Source: Chitinimonas koreensis
GTDB lineage: Bacteria > Pseudomonadota > Gammaproteobacteria > Burkholderiales > Chitinimonadaceae
Direction: 5' to 3'
NCBI RefSeq assembly: GCF_014353015.1
Contig: NZ_CP060704.1
Location: forward strand, 3,497,001-3,561,000
Length of the DNA stretch: 64,000 nt
Notes under the pieces: generated by a model
What the model saw: only the letters and a program-made list of their open reading frames with translations
What the model was told of the DNA's origin: nothing
Database searches by the model: none
Position numbers and translations under genes: made by a program
Part shown: positions 1-9,261 of the stretch, one piece after another
Numbering within the stretch: position 1 is the first letter of the stretch
Layout of the letters: the number at the start of each line of letters is the position of its first letter

Positions 1-589
1 GCAGCTCGCGCGCACCCTGCATGAATTGCTGGAAGCGGTCCTTGATGGCCGTGTCGTCCAGCAACGGCATATCGCCGGCCAGCACCCGCGAGATCTCGGC
101 ATCGATCTCGTCGCGCTTGCGGTGCAGATCGGCGATGCGCCGGGCCGGATCGGCCTCGCTGCCCTCGCTCATCTGCTTGAGCAAATCGAACAGCGTGAGC
201 AGGCGCGACTCCGTCCCGACGAACTGCCGTTCCGACAGTTGCGCCAGCCAGGCGATGGCTTTCTCGGTGGCAGGCGTCAAGTCGAACTGCGCTTCGTCGG
301 TACCCGGCTTGTAGAACTTGCGCAGCCAGCCCTTGTCGGCAGCTGCCCAATCGTTCAGGTAATCGAGCGCGGGCTTAGGGAAGGCCGTCTCGCCCAATTG
401 CAGGCGCAGGGCGTACAGCTCGTCCTCGAGCGATTCGGCCAGATCCGCGGCCGCCGCCACGCGCATATTGGGTGCGATGAAGACGCGGTGCAGAAAGCTC
501 GCCACCAGCGGGGCATGGTCCGAGCACAGCAACCTCCAGGCGGGGTGGTGGGTGCGCAGCGCGTCGAGGGTAGCGAAGTCGAGGGTCAT
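1..589 (-). CDS. jetA: Wadjet JetA (DUF3375), N-terminal part, cut by left edge
   Basis: This is the first ~196 residues of a DUF3375 protein (JetA, the kleisin-like subunit of Wadjet plasmid-cleaving SMC complexes). The ATG is at 587-589 and the frame stays open to base 1. By my manual alignment it is about 89% identical to the N-terminus of the complete JetA at 23528-24982; the blocks HHPAWRLL, SDHAPLVASFL and ERQFVGTESRLLTLF match. Further jet genes are expected to the left of the window. It lies outside the Tn7-like element, so the strain appears to hold two Wadjet loci. Identity is strong because the second copy serves as a reference; whether this copy is complete cannot be seen. Confidence 0.9.
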   Translation of the reverse strand, partial: MTLDFATLDALRTHHPAWRLLCSDHAPLVASFLHRVFIAPNMRVAAAADLAESLEDELYALRLQLGETAFPKPALDYLNDWAAADKGWLRKFYKPGTDEAQFDLTPATEKAIAWLAQLSERQFVGTESRLLTLFDLLKQMSEGSEADPARRIADLHRKRDEIDAEISRVLAGDMPLLDDTAIKDRFQQFMQGAREL

Positions 590-1161
590 CGGTGACAGCC
601 CTCGCGCACCAGCCTCATCGTCTGCCCGGTCGGATTTCTGCGGCAATCCAATGCCATCTCGACCATGCCCTGTCATCACGTTGGATTCATCATGGGCAAA
701 GGCCATCGAGGGCCCTCCCCGGAATGCGGCTCGTAGGCACCAGACCGGCCTTCCTGCCCGTTCGAAAAGTGTATTGAAGCACCGGTCGCCCAGCAAAGCC
801 CAGCAGGTTCGATCCGGCTCATTCGAGAGCGGGGCCGAACTCATCTCCGGCGATAGGCCGGGCCACGCAGCCATATGGTCGGAGCCGTGACGTGACGGCG
901 ACTCGAGCCGGCCCGGCTTGATTTTCCCTATGCGGTGCATTAGCACTGAACGACATTCGAACCGCAGACCGTCGAGCCGATCCAAGCCCGGCCGCGCGCA
1001 CGATCCCCGGCTCGCGAAGTCCATCCCCCTAGCCATCCGGACGCGGGTCGCCACGCGAACGCCGGCCTCGACCGGTTGCGAGCGGCACATGGCGCAGAAG
1101 CATCGCGCAGCGATCACCACCGGATCGATCGAATCCCATCCCCCACGACAGGAGTTTCAAC
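590..1161. other. Intergenic stretch, no gene recognised
   Basis: This is 570 bases between the start of the leftward jetA and the rightward SRPBCC gene. Short open frames here are arginine-rich and serine-rich readings typical of GC-rich non-coding DNA. It must hold the promoters of both neighbours, but I see no convincing operator, RNA gene or repeat. Confidence 0.5.
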
Positions 1162-1608
1162 ATGGCAACCGGAACCGTCCGCCTCCACCGCGTGCTGCGC
1201 ACCAAACCCGAGAAGCTCTACCGCGCCTTCCTCGACGCGGCCGCGATGGCCAAGTGGCTGCCGCCCTACGGCTTCACCTGCACGGTCGACCACCTCGAGC
1301 CGACAGTGGGCGGCAGCTTCCGGATGTCGTTCGAGAACTTCTCGACCGGCCAGGCGCATTCCTTCGGCGGGCAGTACCTGAAGCTGGTGCCCGGCGAGCT
1401 GATCCAGTACACCGACAAGTTCGACGACCCGAACCTGCCGGGCGAGATCCTGGTCACGGTGACGCTGAAGGCCGTGTCGTGCGGGACCGAGCTGAACATC
1501 GAGCAGAGCGGGCTGCCGGAAGTGATCCCGGTCGAGATGTGCTACCTGGGCTGGCAGGAATCGCTGGCGCAGCTGGCGACGCTGGTGGAGCCCGATATTC
1601 CGGGCTGA
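1162..1608 (+). CDS. SRPBCC-family protein (AHSA1/START-like)
   Basis: A 148-residue protein of the SRPBCC (START/Bet v 1-like) superfamily, in the AHSA1-like branch. The N-terminal TKPEKLYRAFLDAAAMAKWL block is the usual first helix of this family, followed by strands ending in VGGSFRMSF and a C-terminal helix beginning GWQESLAQL. These folds enclose a hydrophobic ligand pocket; the ligand here is unknown. The ATG follows an AGGAG-containing leader (acaggagtttcaac), which supports this start. The gene stands alone and is followed within about 30 bases by a strong hairpin terminator. The length is normal for the family. Confidence 0.85.
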   Translation: MATGTVRLHRVLRTKPEKLYRAFLDAAAMAKWLPPYGFTCTVDHLEPTVGGSFRMSFENFSTGQAHSFGGQYLKLVPGELIQYTDKFDDPNLPGEILVTVTLKAVSCGTELNIEQSGLPEVIPVEMCYLGWQESLAQLATLVEPDIPG

Positions 1609-1634
1609 CCGCGGCGCGGCAGTGCCTGCAAACG

Positions 1635-1660
1635 AAAGGGACGCGATTGTGCGTCCCTTT
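1635..1660 (+). terminator. Rho-independent terminator after SRPBCC gene
   Basis: The 10-bp stem aaagggacgc/gcgtcccttt with a 6-base loop is followed by T residues. An almost identical hairpin stands after the cytochrome gene at 5461. Confidence 0.85.
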
Positions 1661-1699
1661 TCAATGGGGACTTACATAAGTCCCTAAGCACACCGAGAG

Positions 1700-1860
1700 C
1701 CAATTAGCCCCGCTCCCGTGCACGGGAGAGGCACCCGTTTCTGCCATGCAGAAACGGGGAGGGGCGCCCGGCGTAGGGTGAGGGTTGGTTCTACGAAGAA
1801 CAGCCCTCATCCGGCCCTCCGGGCCACCTTCTCCCGCGCGCGGGAGAAGGATCGCGTGCG
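1700..1860. repeat. Intergenic palindromic repeat (REP-like), family 1
   Basis: Two palindromes (ctcccgtgcacgggag at 1713-1728 and a 24-bp one at 1827-1850) flank a spacer containing ccctcatccggccctccggg. The same arrangement recurs at 45892-45984, including an identical 23-base block. The remainder of the gap to 2150 (1861-2150) shows no gene. Confidence 0.7.
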
Positions 1861-2178
1861 ACTCGGCGGTTAGGGACTTAAAGGGATAAATCCCTCTTCA
1901 TGGCGACCCTTGTACGTAGCCAGTGCTGCCACGCGACTACATCGCCAGCGTCGATGCTCAACCCAAAGCGATTGCCATCAGCACATAAGGCGGAGTTGTC
2001 CGAAGTTCATCTCACACCACGACCCAGCACCCACGCAACAACACAACGGTATTTTTACTTCATCAGAGAACGCTGAATAGATAATTCGATGTCATAGAAC
2101 TGCTCTATGCTCGACTGATACGCCACCAGGGCCGCCACCCCTGGAACCCTTATGGCGCCGAATCGGAGGAGTATGGAG

Positions 2179-5100
2179 ATGCAAATTTCGAACCTGTGGA
2201 CAAGCGTCGGCAAGCCGACGCTGCTGGCCCTTGCGCTGGCCCAGGGCCTGACGGCCTGTAGCGGCGGCGGTGACGACGCCGCCCAGCCCCCGGATGCGGC
2301 GGCTGCGCCGCCGGTCCAGGCCAAGGTCGCCGCCGCCGGCGCGCCGCAGAACGCCCAGGCCACCGCGGCCGAAACCGCGCTGGTCCCGGTGGCCGCCAGC
2401 GCCAGCAGCCAGGAGCGCGGCGACCTCGGCGCCGGCAAGGCGATCGACGGCAAGCTCGACACCCGCTGGGGCAGCGCCTTCAGCGATGCGCAATCGCTGA
2501 CGCTGGACTACGGCAAGATCGTGGCCATCAGCCGCGTGCAGATCGACTGGGAGAACGCCCACGCCCAGAGCTACCAGCTCCAGGTCTCGAACGACGGCAG
2601 CGCCTGGACCACCGTGCGGACCATCAGCGGCAGCGCCGGCGGCGTCGAGAACCTGCGCGACCTGAACGCCAGCGGCCGCTACCTGCGCGTGAACGGCCTC
2701 AAGCGCGCCACCCAGTACGGCTATTCCATCCTCGAGATCCAGGCCTATGCCGGCTCGCCGGCCAGCCCGACGCCGACCCCGGTCCCCACCCCGACGCCGG
2801 TCCCGCCGACCACGCCGGTCCCGACCCAGCCCGGCGAGCCCGGCGCGGTGCTGGTGCCCGTCAAGGCGACCTCGTCGCCGACCGAGAACGGCGGCCTCGG
2901 CGCCGGCCAGGCGATCGACGGCAACCTCGCCACCCGCTGGGCCAGCAAGGCGCAGAACGACGCCTGGCTGCAGCTGGACTTCGGCGCGAGCCGCGAGATC
3001 GGCGCCCTCAAGCTGGTGTGGGAGAACGCCTACGGCCTGGAATACGAGATCCAGACCTCCGAAGACGGCGCGAAATGGACCCCGGTGCGGCATGTGTACG
3101 AGGGCAAGGGCGGCACCGAGGAGCTGCTCAACCTGCGCGCCAAGGGCCGCTATCTGCGCCTCTTGGGCGTGAAGCGCGCCACCCAGTACGGCTACTCGCT
3201 GTTCGAGATCGAAGTGCGCGCGCCCGGCCCCGCCAACACCCTGCCGCTGCGCACGCCGGTGGCCTACGTCAACCCGGTCGGCAACGAGGCGATCGTGCCG
3301 CTGCACAAGCCGCAGCCGCCGGTCGAGACGCTGCAGTTCAGCCTGCCCGACGGCACGCTGGTGACGCGCTTCGGCGTGCGCGGCCTGGCCCGCCACGGCC
3401 GCGAGCGCGGCGAGGAGTGGAACGAGGCCGGCTACGGGCCGAACGAGACCGTCGACGCGCAGGGCAACGCGGTCGACAAGGGGCCGGGCAACTTCCTGAC
3501 CTTCGTGCCGCAATACTTCAAGAACCGCACCTGGGGCTTCGAGATCGTCGACGACAGCCGCGTCGCCGGCGTGACCCGGCCCCGGCTGCGGGTCAACCAG
3601 TACTTCCCGCAGGCCCAGCTGCCCGGCGGCGTGGCCTGGTTCCGCGCCTTCGACCGGCCCGGCGTCACCGGCTACGGCTGGATGGCGCCGGGCGAGCTGG
3701 CCGACAAGAGCCTCAAGCTCTGCCCGCCGGTGGCCTACCCGCCCAACGGCAAGCTGCTCAACGCCAACGTGCTGAACAACGGCTGCAGCCTGACGGTGGA
3801 CGGCTACCCCGGCCACGGCGACATCGGCGCCGACGGCCTGCCCAACGGCAAGCACGTGCCGGGCCGGCCGCTGGCGGTCGGCGACGTCATCGAGGTCTCG
3901 CCCTCCTTCTTCTCGACCAAGGAAGTGATGCAGGCCATCGGCGACAGCGGCGGCATCCGCTACTACGCCGGCGAATGGACCTACGTGGTCGGCGTCGGCC
4001 TGCGCCCGTCCTACGGCGTGCAGCCGCGGCTGATGAACGCGCCGCTGCCGGCCGAGACGCTGTCCGGCGGCGAGGGCTCGGTGTCGTACAACTACTCCGA
4101 CAACGGCGCCTTCATGTTCCAGCAGCCGCACAACCACGCCGGCATGCAGAACATGCAGCGCTTCGTCGAAGGCCGCCGGCTGATCCATACCGACTTCTTC
4201 ACCGGCAAGCACAAGGAGAACGGCAACGACGACTACACCGCGGCCAAGGGCAAGGCCGGCCCCTTCTTCAACCAGGCCCGCTGCGTGAGCTGCCATACCA
4301 ACAACGGCCGCAGCACGGCGCCGGTCGACCTCAACCAGCGGCTGGACGGCATGAGCGTCCGCACCGCGCAACTGGGCAAGGACGGCAGGCTCTACCCGCA
4401 TGCGCTGTACGGCGCCAGCGTGCAGATGAACGCCAAGTCCGCCGCCGGCACGCCGCAGGACTGGGGTACCGGCGTCCGCGTCGCCGGCTTCGAAACGCGC
4501 ACCGTCCAGCTCGCCGACGGCACGCGGGTCGAGCTGCGCAAGCCCAGGCTGGGCTTCGAAGGGCCGGTGCCGGAGCTGTACTCGCTGCGCAGCGCCCAGC
4601 CGATGATCGGCGCCGGCCTGCTGGAAGCCGTGCCCGAGGCCGACATCCTTGCCCGTGCCCGCAGCACGCCGGACGCCGACGGCATCAAGGGCACCGCCAA
4701 TTACGTGTTCGACCCGGAAACCGGCCAGGTGCGGCTGGGCCGCTTCGGCTGGAAGGCCGCCCAGGCCAGCCTGCGCAGCCAGGTCGCCTCGGCGCTGCTG
4801 CACGACATGTCGGTCACCTCGCCGGTCTACCCGCGCAAGTCGTGCCACGCCGGCGTGGCCGACTGCCGCGGCGGCGCGCGCGAGCCCGGCGTGAGCGAGG
4901 AGGAACTGCGCAAGGTGATCGACTACCTGGCCCTGCTGGCCGTGCCGGCCCAGCGCAGCCTGCCGAGCGGCTTCCCGCGCGGTGTCGCCCCGCTGCCCGA
5001 GCACAACGTCAACGCCGCCCAGGTGCAGGCCGGCCGGCGCCTGTTCGCCAGCGCCAACTGCACCGCCTGCCACACGGCCGAGATGAAGACCGGCAACAAT

Positions 5101-5427
5101 CATCCGTTCGCCGAGCTGCGCAACCAGACCATCCGGCCCTATACCGACCTGCTGCTGCACGACATGGGCGACGGGCTGGCGGACCACCTGCCGGAAGGCA
5201 AGGCCAGCGGCCGCCAGTGGCGGACGCCGCCGCTGTGGGGCATCGGCTATACCGCCAAGGTGCAGGAGGACGAGAAGAAGGTCGGCTACCTGCACGACGG
5301 CCGCGCGCGCACGCTGCAGGAGGCGATCCTGTGGCACGGCGGCGAGGCGACGCGGAGCCGGCAGCGGTTCGAGGCTTTGTCGATGCAGGATCGGGAGGCT
5401 TTGTTGGCTTTCTTGCGGTCGCTGTGA
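2179..5427 (+). CDS. Lipoprotein: two discoidin domains plus di-heme oxidoreductase (DHOR/DUF1111)
   Basis: A 1082-residue exported protein. A lipoprotein signal ends in the lipobox LTAC, followed by an Ala/Pro-rich linker. Two F5/8 type C (discoidin) domains follow (about residues 50-190 and 215-345), each containing a GAGKAIDG- or GAGQAIDG-type block, a TRWGS/TRWAS block and an RYLR...RATQYGYS block. A Pro-Thr linker (SPTPTPVPTPTPVPP) separates them. The rest is a di-heme oxidoreductase of the DUF1111/COG3488 type with two heme c sites, CVSCH and CTACH. Discoidin domains usually bind sugars or surfaces; the electron-transfer substrate is unknown. I chose the ATG at 2179 because GGAGGA lies 8 bases upstream; ATGs at 2152 and 2173 fit less well. 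A terminator follows. Confidence 0.85.
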   Translation: MQISNLWTSVGKPTLLALALAQGLTACSGGGDDAAQPPDAAAAPPVQAKVAAAGAPQNAQATAAETALVPVAASASSQERGDLGAGKAIDGKLDTRWGSAFSDAQSLTLDYGKIVAISRVQIDWENAHAQSYQLQVSNDGSAWTTVRTISGSAGGVENLRDLNASGRYLRVNGLKRATQYGYSILEIQAYAGSPASPTPTPVPTPTPVPPTTPVPTQPGEPGAVLVPVKATSSPTENGGLGAGQAIDGNLATRWASKAQNDAWLQLDFGASREIGALKLVWENAYGLEYEIQTSEDGAKWTPVRHVYEGKGGTEELLNLRAKGRYLRLLGVKRATQYGYSLFEIEVRAPGPANTLPLRTPVAYVNPVGNEAIVPLHKPQPPVETLQFSLPDGTLVTRFGVRGLARHGRERGEEWNEAGYGPNETVDAQGNAVDKGPGNFLTFVPQYFKNRTWGFEIVDDSRVAGVTRPRLRVNQYFPQAQLPGGVAWFRAFDRPGVTGYGWMAPGELADKSLKLCPPVAYPPNGKLLNANVLNNGCSLTVDGYPGHGDIGADGLPNGKHVPGRPLAVGDVIEVSPSFFSTKEVMQAIGDSGGIRYYAGEWTYVVGVGLRPSYGVQPRLMNAPLPAETLSGGEGSVSYNYSDNGAFMFQQPHNHAGMQNMQRFVEGRRLIHTDFFTGKHKENGNDDYTAAKGKAGPFFNQARCVSCHTNNGRSTAPVDLNQRLDGMSVRTAQLGKDGRLYPHALYGASVQMNAKSAAGTPQDWGTGVRVAGFETRTVQLADGTRVELRKPRLGFEGPVPELYSLRSAQPMIGAGLLEAVPEADILARARSTPDADGIKGTANYVFDPETGQVRLGRFGWKAAQASLRSQVASALLHDMSVTSPVYPRKSCHAGVADCRGGAREPGVSEEELRKVIDYLALLAVPAQRSLPSGFPRGVAPLPEHNVNAAQVQAGRRLFASANCTACHTAEMKTGNNHPFAELRNQTIRPYTDLLLHDMGDGLADHLPEGKASGRQWRTPPLWGIGYTAKVQEDEKKVGYLHDGRARTLQEAILWHGGEATRSRQRFEALSMQDREALLAFLRSL

Positions 5428-5460
5428 GGCGGGGATATTGGCCGGCATGGCATACGAACA

Positions 5461-5486
5461 AAAGGGACGCGATTGCGCGTCCCTTT
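5461..5486 (+). terminator. Rho-independent terminator after di-heme oxidoreductase gene
   Basis: The stem aaagggacgc/gcgtcccttt with loop gattgc is followed by T5. It also sits in the gap facing the convergent MNT-HEPN gene. Confidence 0.85.
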
Positions 5487-5517
5487 TTCATGTGCCGCTA
5501 GTGCCCGCAGTGGCGCC

Positions 5518-6384
5518 CTATTCCGCCCGATCGACGAATCCGGCGATCGTCTCGGGGCAATGCTGCTCGGCCAGCGCGCGCAGCAGTTGCACGCGTTCGG
5601 CCAGCCAGGCCAGCTCCTCGGCCGTGATGCGGTAGTTGGCGTCGTAGCGGCCGTCGACGTAGGCGTCGCGCAGCAGTTCGAAGCGGCGCACCTCTTCGGG
5701 CTGGCCGGTCGGGAAGACCGGCAGGTAGCGCGGATCGATCGCGTGGACCATGTCGCCAAGGTCTTCCAGATCGTGGGTGCGCGGCTTGTAGTGGGTGTAG
5801 ACCAGCAGGATGCAGCAGTAGAGACGTTCGCAGGCTTGGTGGAGCAGGAAGGCCGCGGTCGCATAGGCGCTTCGGTCCCGCATCACTTCGTAGGTCACGA
5901 AGAATTCGTCGGCCCTGGTCATGTATTGCTCCAGAGCCTCCTGGGCCAGCACACGCCGTTCGGCCGACGTCAGCTCCTTTGGCTTATCGAGCTTCAGCTT
6001 GCCGTTGTCGTGAAGGACGATGCCTTCCTTGTAGATGTCGACGTAGAAGTAGCGCGCCTTGGCGAGGCAGGCGTTGACGTGGTGGATGTCCTCGTAGATC
6101 AGGCTGACCGGCGTCCCCACCTGCCCGCGCAGCACCTTGCGGATCGACTCCTTGCGCCGCATCCGCCGCACTTCGTGATCGTTTCGCACCACCAGCATCA
6201 GGTCGAAATCGCTCTGGTAGCGATAGAACGGCGTCCCCGGCTCCGGCACCTCGACCCAGTCACCGCGTGCGTAGCTGCCGAACAGGATGATCAGGTCGGG
6301 CTGGAGCTGCTCGCGGATGATCTCGACAGCGGTTTGGAGTTGGTCGCGTTTGCGGGTGGGGAGGTGGTCGAGGGTAATGTTCAT
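5518..6384 (-). CDS. Nucleotidyltransferase-HEPN fusion protein
   Basis: A 288-residue protein. The N-terminal half is a minimal nucleotidyltransferase domain with the signature LFGSYARGDW and a downstream acidic pair in SDFDLMLVV. The C-terminal half is a HEPN-like helical bundle: TRADEFFVTY, AFLLHQACERLYCCILLVYT, then THDLEDLGDMV. MNT and HEPN usually occur as separate toxin and antitoxin proteins (HEPN RNase inactivated by nucleotidylation), but fused forms are common. Here the canonical HEPN RxxxxH is not obvious, so RNase activity is uncertain. I prefer the ATG at 6384 (MNITLDHLP); an in-frame ATG at 6411 adds nine residues. The codon use is GC-rich like the core genome, unlike the AT-rich genes just upstream. 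Confidence 0.8.
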   Translation of the reverse strand: MNITLDHLPTRKRDQLQTAVEIIREQLQPDLIILFGSYARGDWVEVPEPGTPFYRYQSDFDLMLVVRNDHEVRRMRRKESIRKVLRGQVGTPVSLIYEDIHHVNACLAKARYFYVDIYKEGIVLHDNGKLKLDKPKELTSAERRVLAQEALEQYMTRADEFFVTYEVMRDRSAYATAAFLLHQACERLYCCILLVYTHYKPRTHDLEDLGDMVHAIDPRYLPVFPTGQPEEVRRFELLRDAYVDGRYDANYRITAEELAWLAERVQLLRALAEQHCPETIAGFVDRAE

Positions 6385-6438
6385 GGCGTAAATTGATACA
6401 TAGAAATGCAAAAGTCATATAGAAAGAGTACAACTCAA

Positions 6439-7118
6439 CTATAAAAAGTCCGACAAATCCATTTCAATCAAATTCACTAACTTAGGCGTTATCTTCCCAC
6501 TTATTTTTACCAACCCAGTAGATCCAAATGAAACCTGCCCTCGAATCCCTTCATATATCACCTCAAACACAGCAGATTCAATCTTATAATTCACCCCATC
6601 AAGTAAATTCATATTCTCAACAACCATACCTTGCTTAGATGCAAATTCCATACGTGCAACCACATCATCCTTAATTACAGCGCCAACCACCTTTAAACCA
6701 ACCAATTTACTTGCACCCACTTGTTCAAAGAGGCTAGTTACTTTGCCGCCATTAAAGGTTATTGGCTTTACTGTGAATCCCAGCCCAACCAATTCCTCAA
6801 GAGAATTTAATAAGTCACGAATATTTCTCCCTGGATTTTCGACTCTTAAATAGAGGCCACCATCGGCACTTATGAGTGCAAAATCCGTAAAGCTTATACT
6901 TGATACCAGCTCATAAGCCGGAACCCATCCTCTTCCAACTTAGTAACAATAACATTGGTGCGCCAAAAAAAGCGAAATCTAGGCAAACCAAACTCACTCT
7001 CAGCAAGAGCAAATCCAAAGCCCACTCCAGCGGTGAAGGGCACTGCCCCGATTAGCTTACTTAGATCACCGGCACCACTGGGAATACGAATATAGTACCA
7101 ACGATATCTTGTTTGCAT
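6439..7118 (-). CDS. Uncharacterised protein, third large gene of AT-rich cluster (one apparent frameshift)
   Basis: I do not recognise this family. Read with one extra base at the CC of 6918-6919, the two frames join into one 226-residue protein running from MQTRYRWYYIRIPSGAG through EEDGFRAYELVSSISFTDFA to IEMDLSDFL. Without that base the first part stops at 6894 and the second part has no ATG start. The ATG at 7118 is preceded by a G-rich run (ggggggtgta) that can act as a ribosome binding site. The C-terminal half is rich in alternating strands and glycines (TGLVKISGKITPKLVNLIEM). It is the last gene of a leftward group with 7066-8247 and 8315-9225, so a shared function is likely, probably defence or stress related. 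Base composition is much richer in AT than the flanks. Confidence 0.6.
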
Positions 7119-8247
7119 TACACCCCCCAGCATCCAGGATATTATATTCCTCTTTAAGAGAAGAGATTAAGGATCGCGCCCTTGCCTCAATAACACGAGA
7201 AATCTTATCGATCTCTTCTTTAGTTGGTGTACGCTTTCGTGAAGAAATCTTCCCATTTTCCAGAGGAAATACGCCACTCAAAATAAACGAAAAACCAGTA
7301 CAGTCCTTTGGATTAGCAAAAACTGCTTCAATGTCATAAACATGACCATCATTCATTGCCTCGGTTGCCAGCCATCCCATCTTAACGATGTAATAGTCAT
7401 CCTCATCCAATAATTCATTAAGAAGTTGAGACCGAGATACACCACTCCCTCGTAAAAAGACGCGTTCAATGTGCGCACCCTCATCTTCTTCATTAGTATC
7501 TTCCCCATCCTTTAAATCTTGGTCTGGTTTGGGCTTATATACATACACATCAGTTACATCGCGTCTACTGTAACCAGGCAAAGACATAGCCAATTCATGA
7601 AAAAACTTCGATCTTAATTTTACTGAAGGAATATCAAACAATGATACCGCAACCCTCGACAATGGCGCATCAATCACTTTCTCCACCTTCCCGAGAAGGG
7701 AGTCTCGAGCTTGCTCTAAAAAATCATTGTGCGTATTTCTAACTACAAATCCTTTCTCAGTTTTTTCAAACTCAATAATCCCATCACGAACTTGCACTTG
7801 CGCAAACTCGCTCCTCTTATAATCAACTGTTGAATATTGAACCTCAACAGTTAGTTTTTCTTCGTGACGAGTAATTTGTACCACATCACCAGCGCTTTCC
7901 ATCTCTACTTTCAACTGTTCGATTGCAATGAGTAACTCATCAGTACTGAGTAGCTCATCAGTACTACTTGTGCCAATCACATCCATCGTAGTAATACGTT
8001 CACGTCTAGGCACGACGCCCAAACGAGATGCAATCGCTCGATGATCATAATAATCATGAGTTAACCTGGAAAAATAACGGGCCAAATCCTCTCGAGGTGT
8101 TTTCTTCCCTATAACAATATTTCTTCTCTCAAAAAGCTTCAGGACTGTAGGAACATCAACCTTATGCTGATTTAGCGCATCAAAAACATTCTTATCAGTT
8201 GCATAATAGAGCGAAGGACCATGTGTGCTTTTTCTCATTCTCGCCAC
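7066..8247 (-). CDS. Uncharacterised 393-residue protein, second large gene of AT-rich cluster
   Basis: I do not recognise this family. The N-terminal ~80 residues (VPTVLKLFERRNIV, KKTPREDLARYFSRL) resemble a short helix-extension-helix, SAP-like element, which would suit DNA binding; this is inference. The middle is mixed strand and helix, followed by an acidic linker (DLKDGEDTNEEDEGAH). The gene starts with GTG at 8247 or ATG at 8238 (MRKSTHG) after a GGGGTGG leader. Its last ~20 codons overlap the next gene by 53 bases. If the C-run at 7123-7128 lacks one base, the protein would instead end ILDAGGV and overlap the next start as TAATG, a tighter operon junction. Confidence 0.6.
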   Translation of the reverse strand: MARMRKSTHGPSLYYATDKNVFDALNQHKVDVPTVLKLFERRNIVIGKKTPREDLARYFSRLTHDYYDHRAIASRLGVVPRRERITTMDVIGTSSTDELLSTDELLIAIEQLKVEMESAGDVVQITRHEEKLTVEVQYSTVDYKRSEFAQVQVRDGIIEFEKTEKGFVVRNTHNDFLEQARDSLLGKVEKVIDAPLSRVAVSLFDIPSVKLRSKFFHELAMSLPGYSRRDVTDVYVYKPKPDQDLKDGEDTNEEDEGAHIERVFLRGSGVSRSQLLNELLDEDDYYIVKMGWLATEAMNDGHVYDIEAVFANPKDCTGFSFILSGVFPLENGKISSRKRTPTKEEIDKISRVIEARARSLISSLKEEYNILDAGGCNANKISLVLYSYSQWCR

Positions 8248-8314
8248 CCCAAATCACCTGGATTGTAGGTACTAGTTACGCTAGCAATTCGATCAATTTC
8301 AATCTTGTTTAGAA

Positions 8315-9225
8315 TCAGTTCCCGTGCAGGATCAAACCCCACGCTTTAACGTACCTTTTCTTTGCCAAGTGAAAAATGCTCTTCAGGTCATTCGGTGCAT
8401 CTTCACGTGTAACACGAATTCTAATATTCTCTCCCGACTCTAACATTTGATAACGAGAGAGACTGTCGAGAAAATATTCGAACTCCTCTGAATCCTTCGC
8501 TGGCGCATTATAATAAATCAGATAGCCTTTATTACAGTCCTCAACGGAGTCGTGTTTGATTATGAGGTATGGACTTGTCAATGCTTCAATTGTTGCAGGC
8601 TGTTGCCATACATCTCCCTGACGCCGAGTCATTACCAAATCAGGATAATAAAATGTATACTCCTTAGGTAGTTCATTCTCAGCCTTCAATCGAAGCATAT
8701 CGTTAGCTATATTATAGAGCCGCTGAATATCCCTGGGACCAAAATAATGCAATATAGCTCCCGGCGAAATTGGCAACGCAAAGAGATCGATCTTATCTAT
8801 CACTTCATAAAATGGCTTATCGTAGCCATTGTCATGATTATGCATGAATAATAAACCCCGGACCTCATGCGGTTCCGCATTATCAACAGAGTATTTCTCA
8901 CGCCATTTGGATGAGTTCCTAGCACAATCTATAGTCATACAAAGCGACTTAAAAGCTTTACGAAGTGCGGTTGATGTAAGCGAATCCTTCGCATAGCTCT
9001 TCAAGTCAGTATGAAGATAGATATTTTTCCCTAGATATGGATCCCTATAAATGAATACCACATCGCCTGGATGAGTCGATTTGCTCGTCCCCCATCTCCC
9101 TTATGCTCTGAATTCGAGCATTCAAAATTATCATCCCTCTTCGAATGGGCTTCCCATAAGAAATGTTTAAATATATCCTTTGAAATCTTAACAGCAATAT
9201 CACCAATATTGATTGTTTCTGCCAC
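8315..9225 (-). CDS. Uncharacterised protein with PD-(D/E)XK-like motif (one apparent frameshift)
   Basis: I do not recognise a named family. One added base in the C-run at 9089-9093 fuses the N-terminal frame (AETINIGDIAVKISKDIFKH...) to the long frame (STHPGDVVFIYRDPYLGK...), giving 303 residues. The pattern GDVVFIYRDPYLG...IYLHTDLKSY (D, then D-x-K on the next strand) looks like the core of a PD-(D/E)XK nuclease fold, with a possible upstream glutamate in FLWEAHSK. That makes a DNA or RNA nuclease plausible but unproven. The GTG start at 9225 has an AAGGAGG site at 9231-9237, a strong reason for this start. It lies 36 bases after a small ORF and leads the AT-rich group. Confidence 0.6.
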
Positions 9226-9261
9226 AGCATCCTCCTTAAATTTGAAACCTTCTGTGGTTAA

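Noticed and set aside
592..1001. Short frames in the jetA-SRPBCC gap
   Set aside because: Overlapping Arg/Ser/Pro-rich readings on both strands without motifs or ribosome binding sites.
2092..5448. 1118-residue open frame antisense to the di-heme oxidoreductase gene
   Set aside because: It is rich in Ala, Arg, Gly, Val and His, has no motifs, and mirrors a well-supported cytochrome gene with signal peptide and CxxCH sites. It is a shadow of GC-rich codon use.
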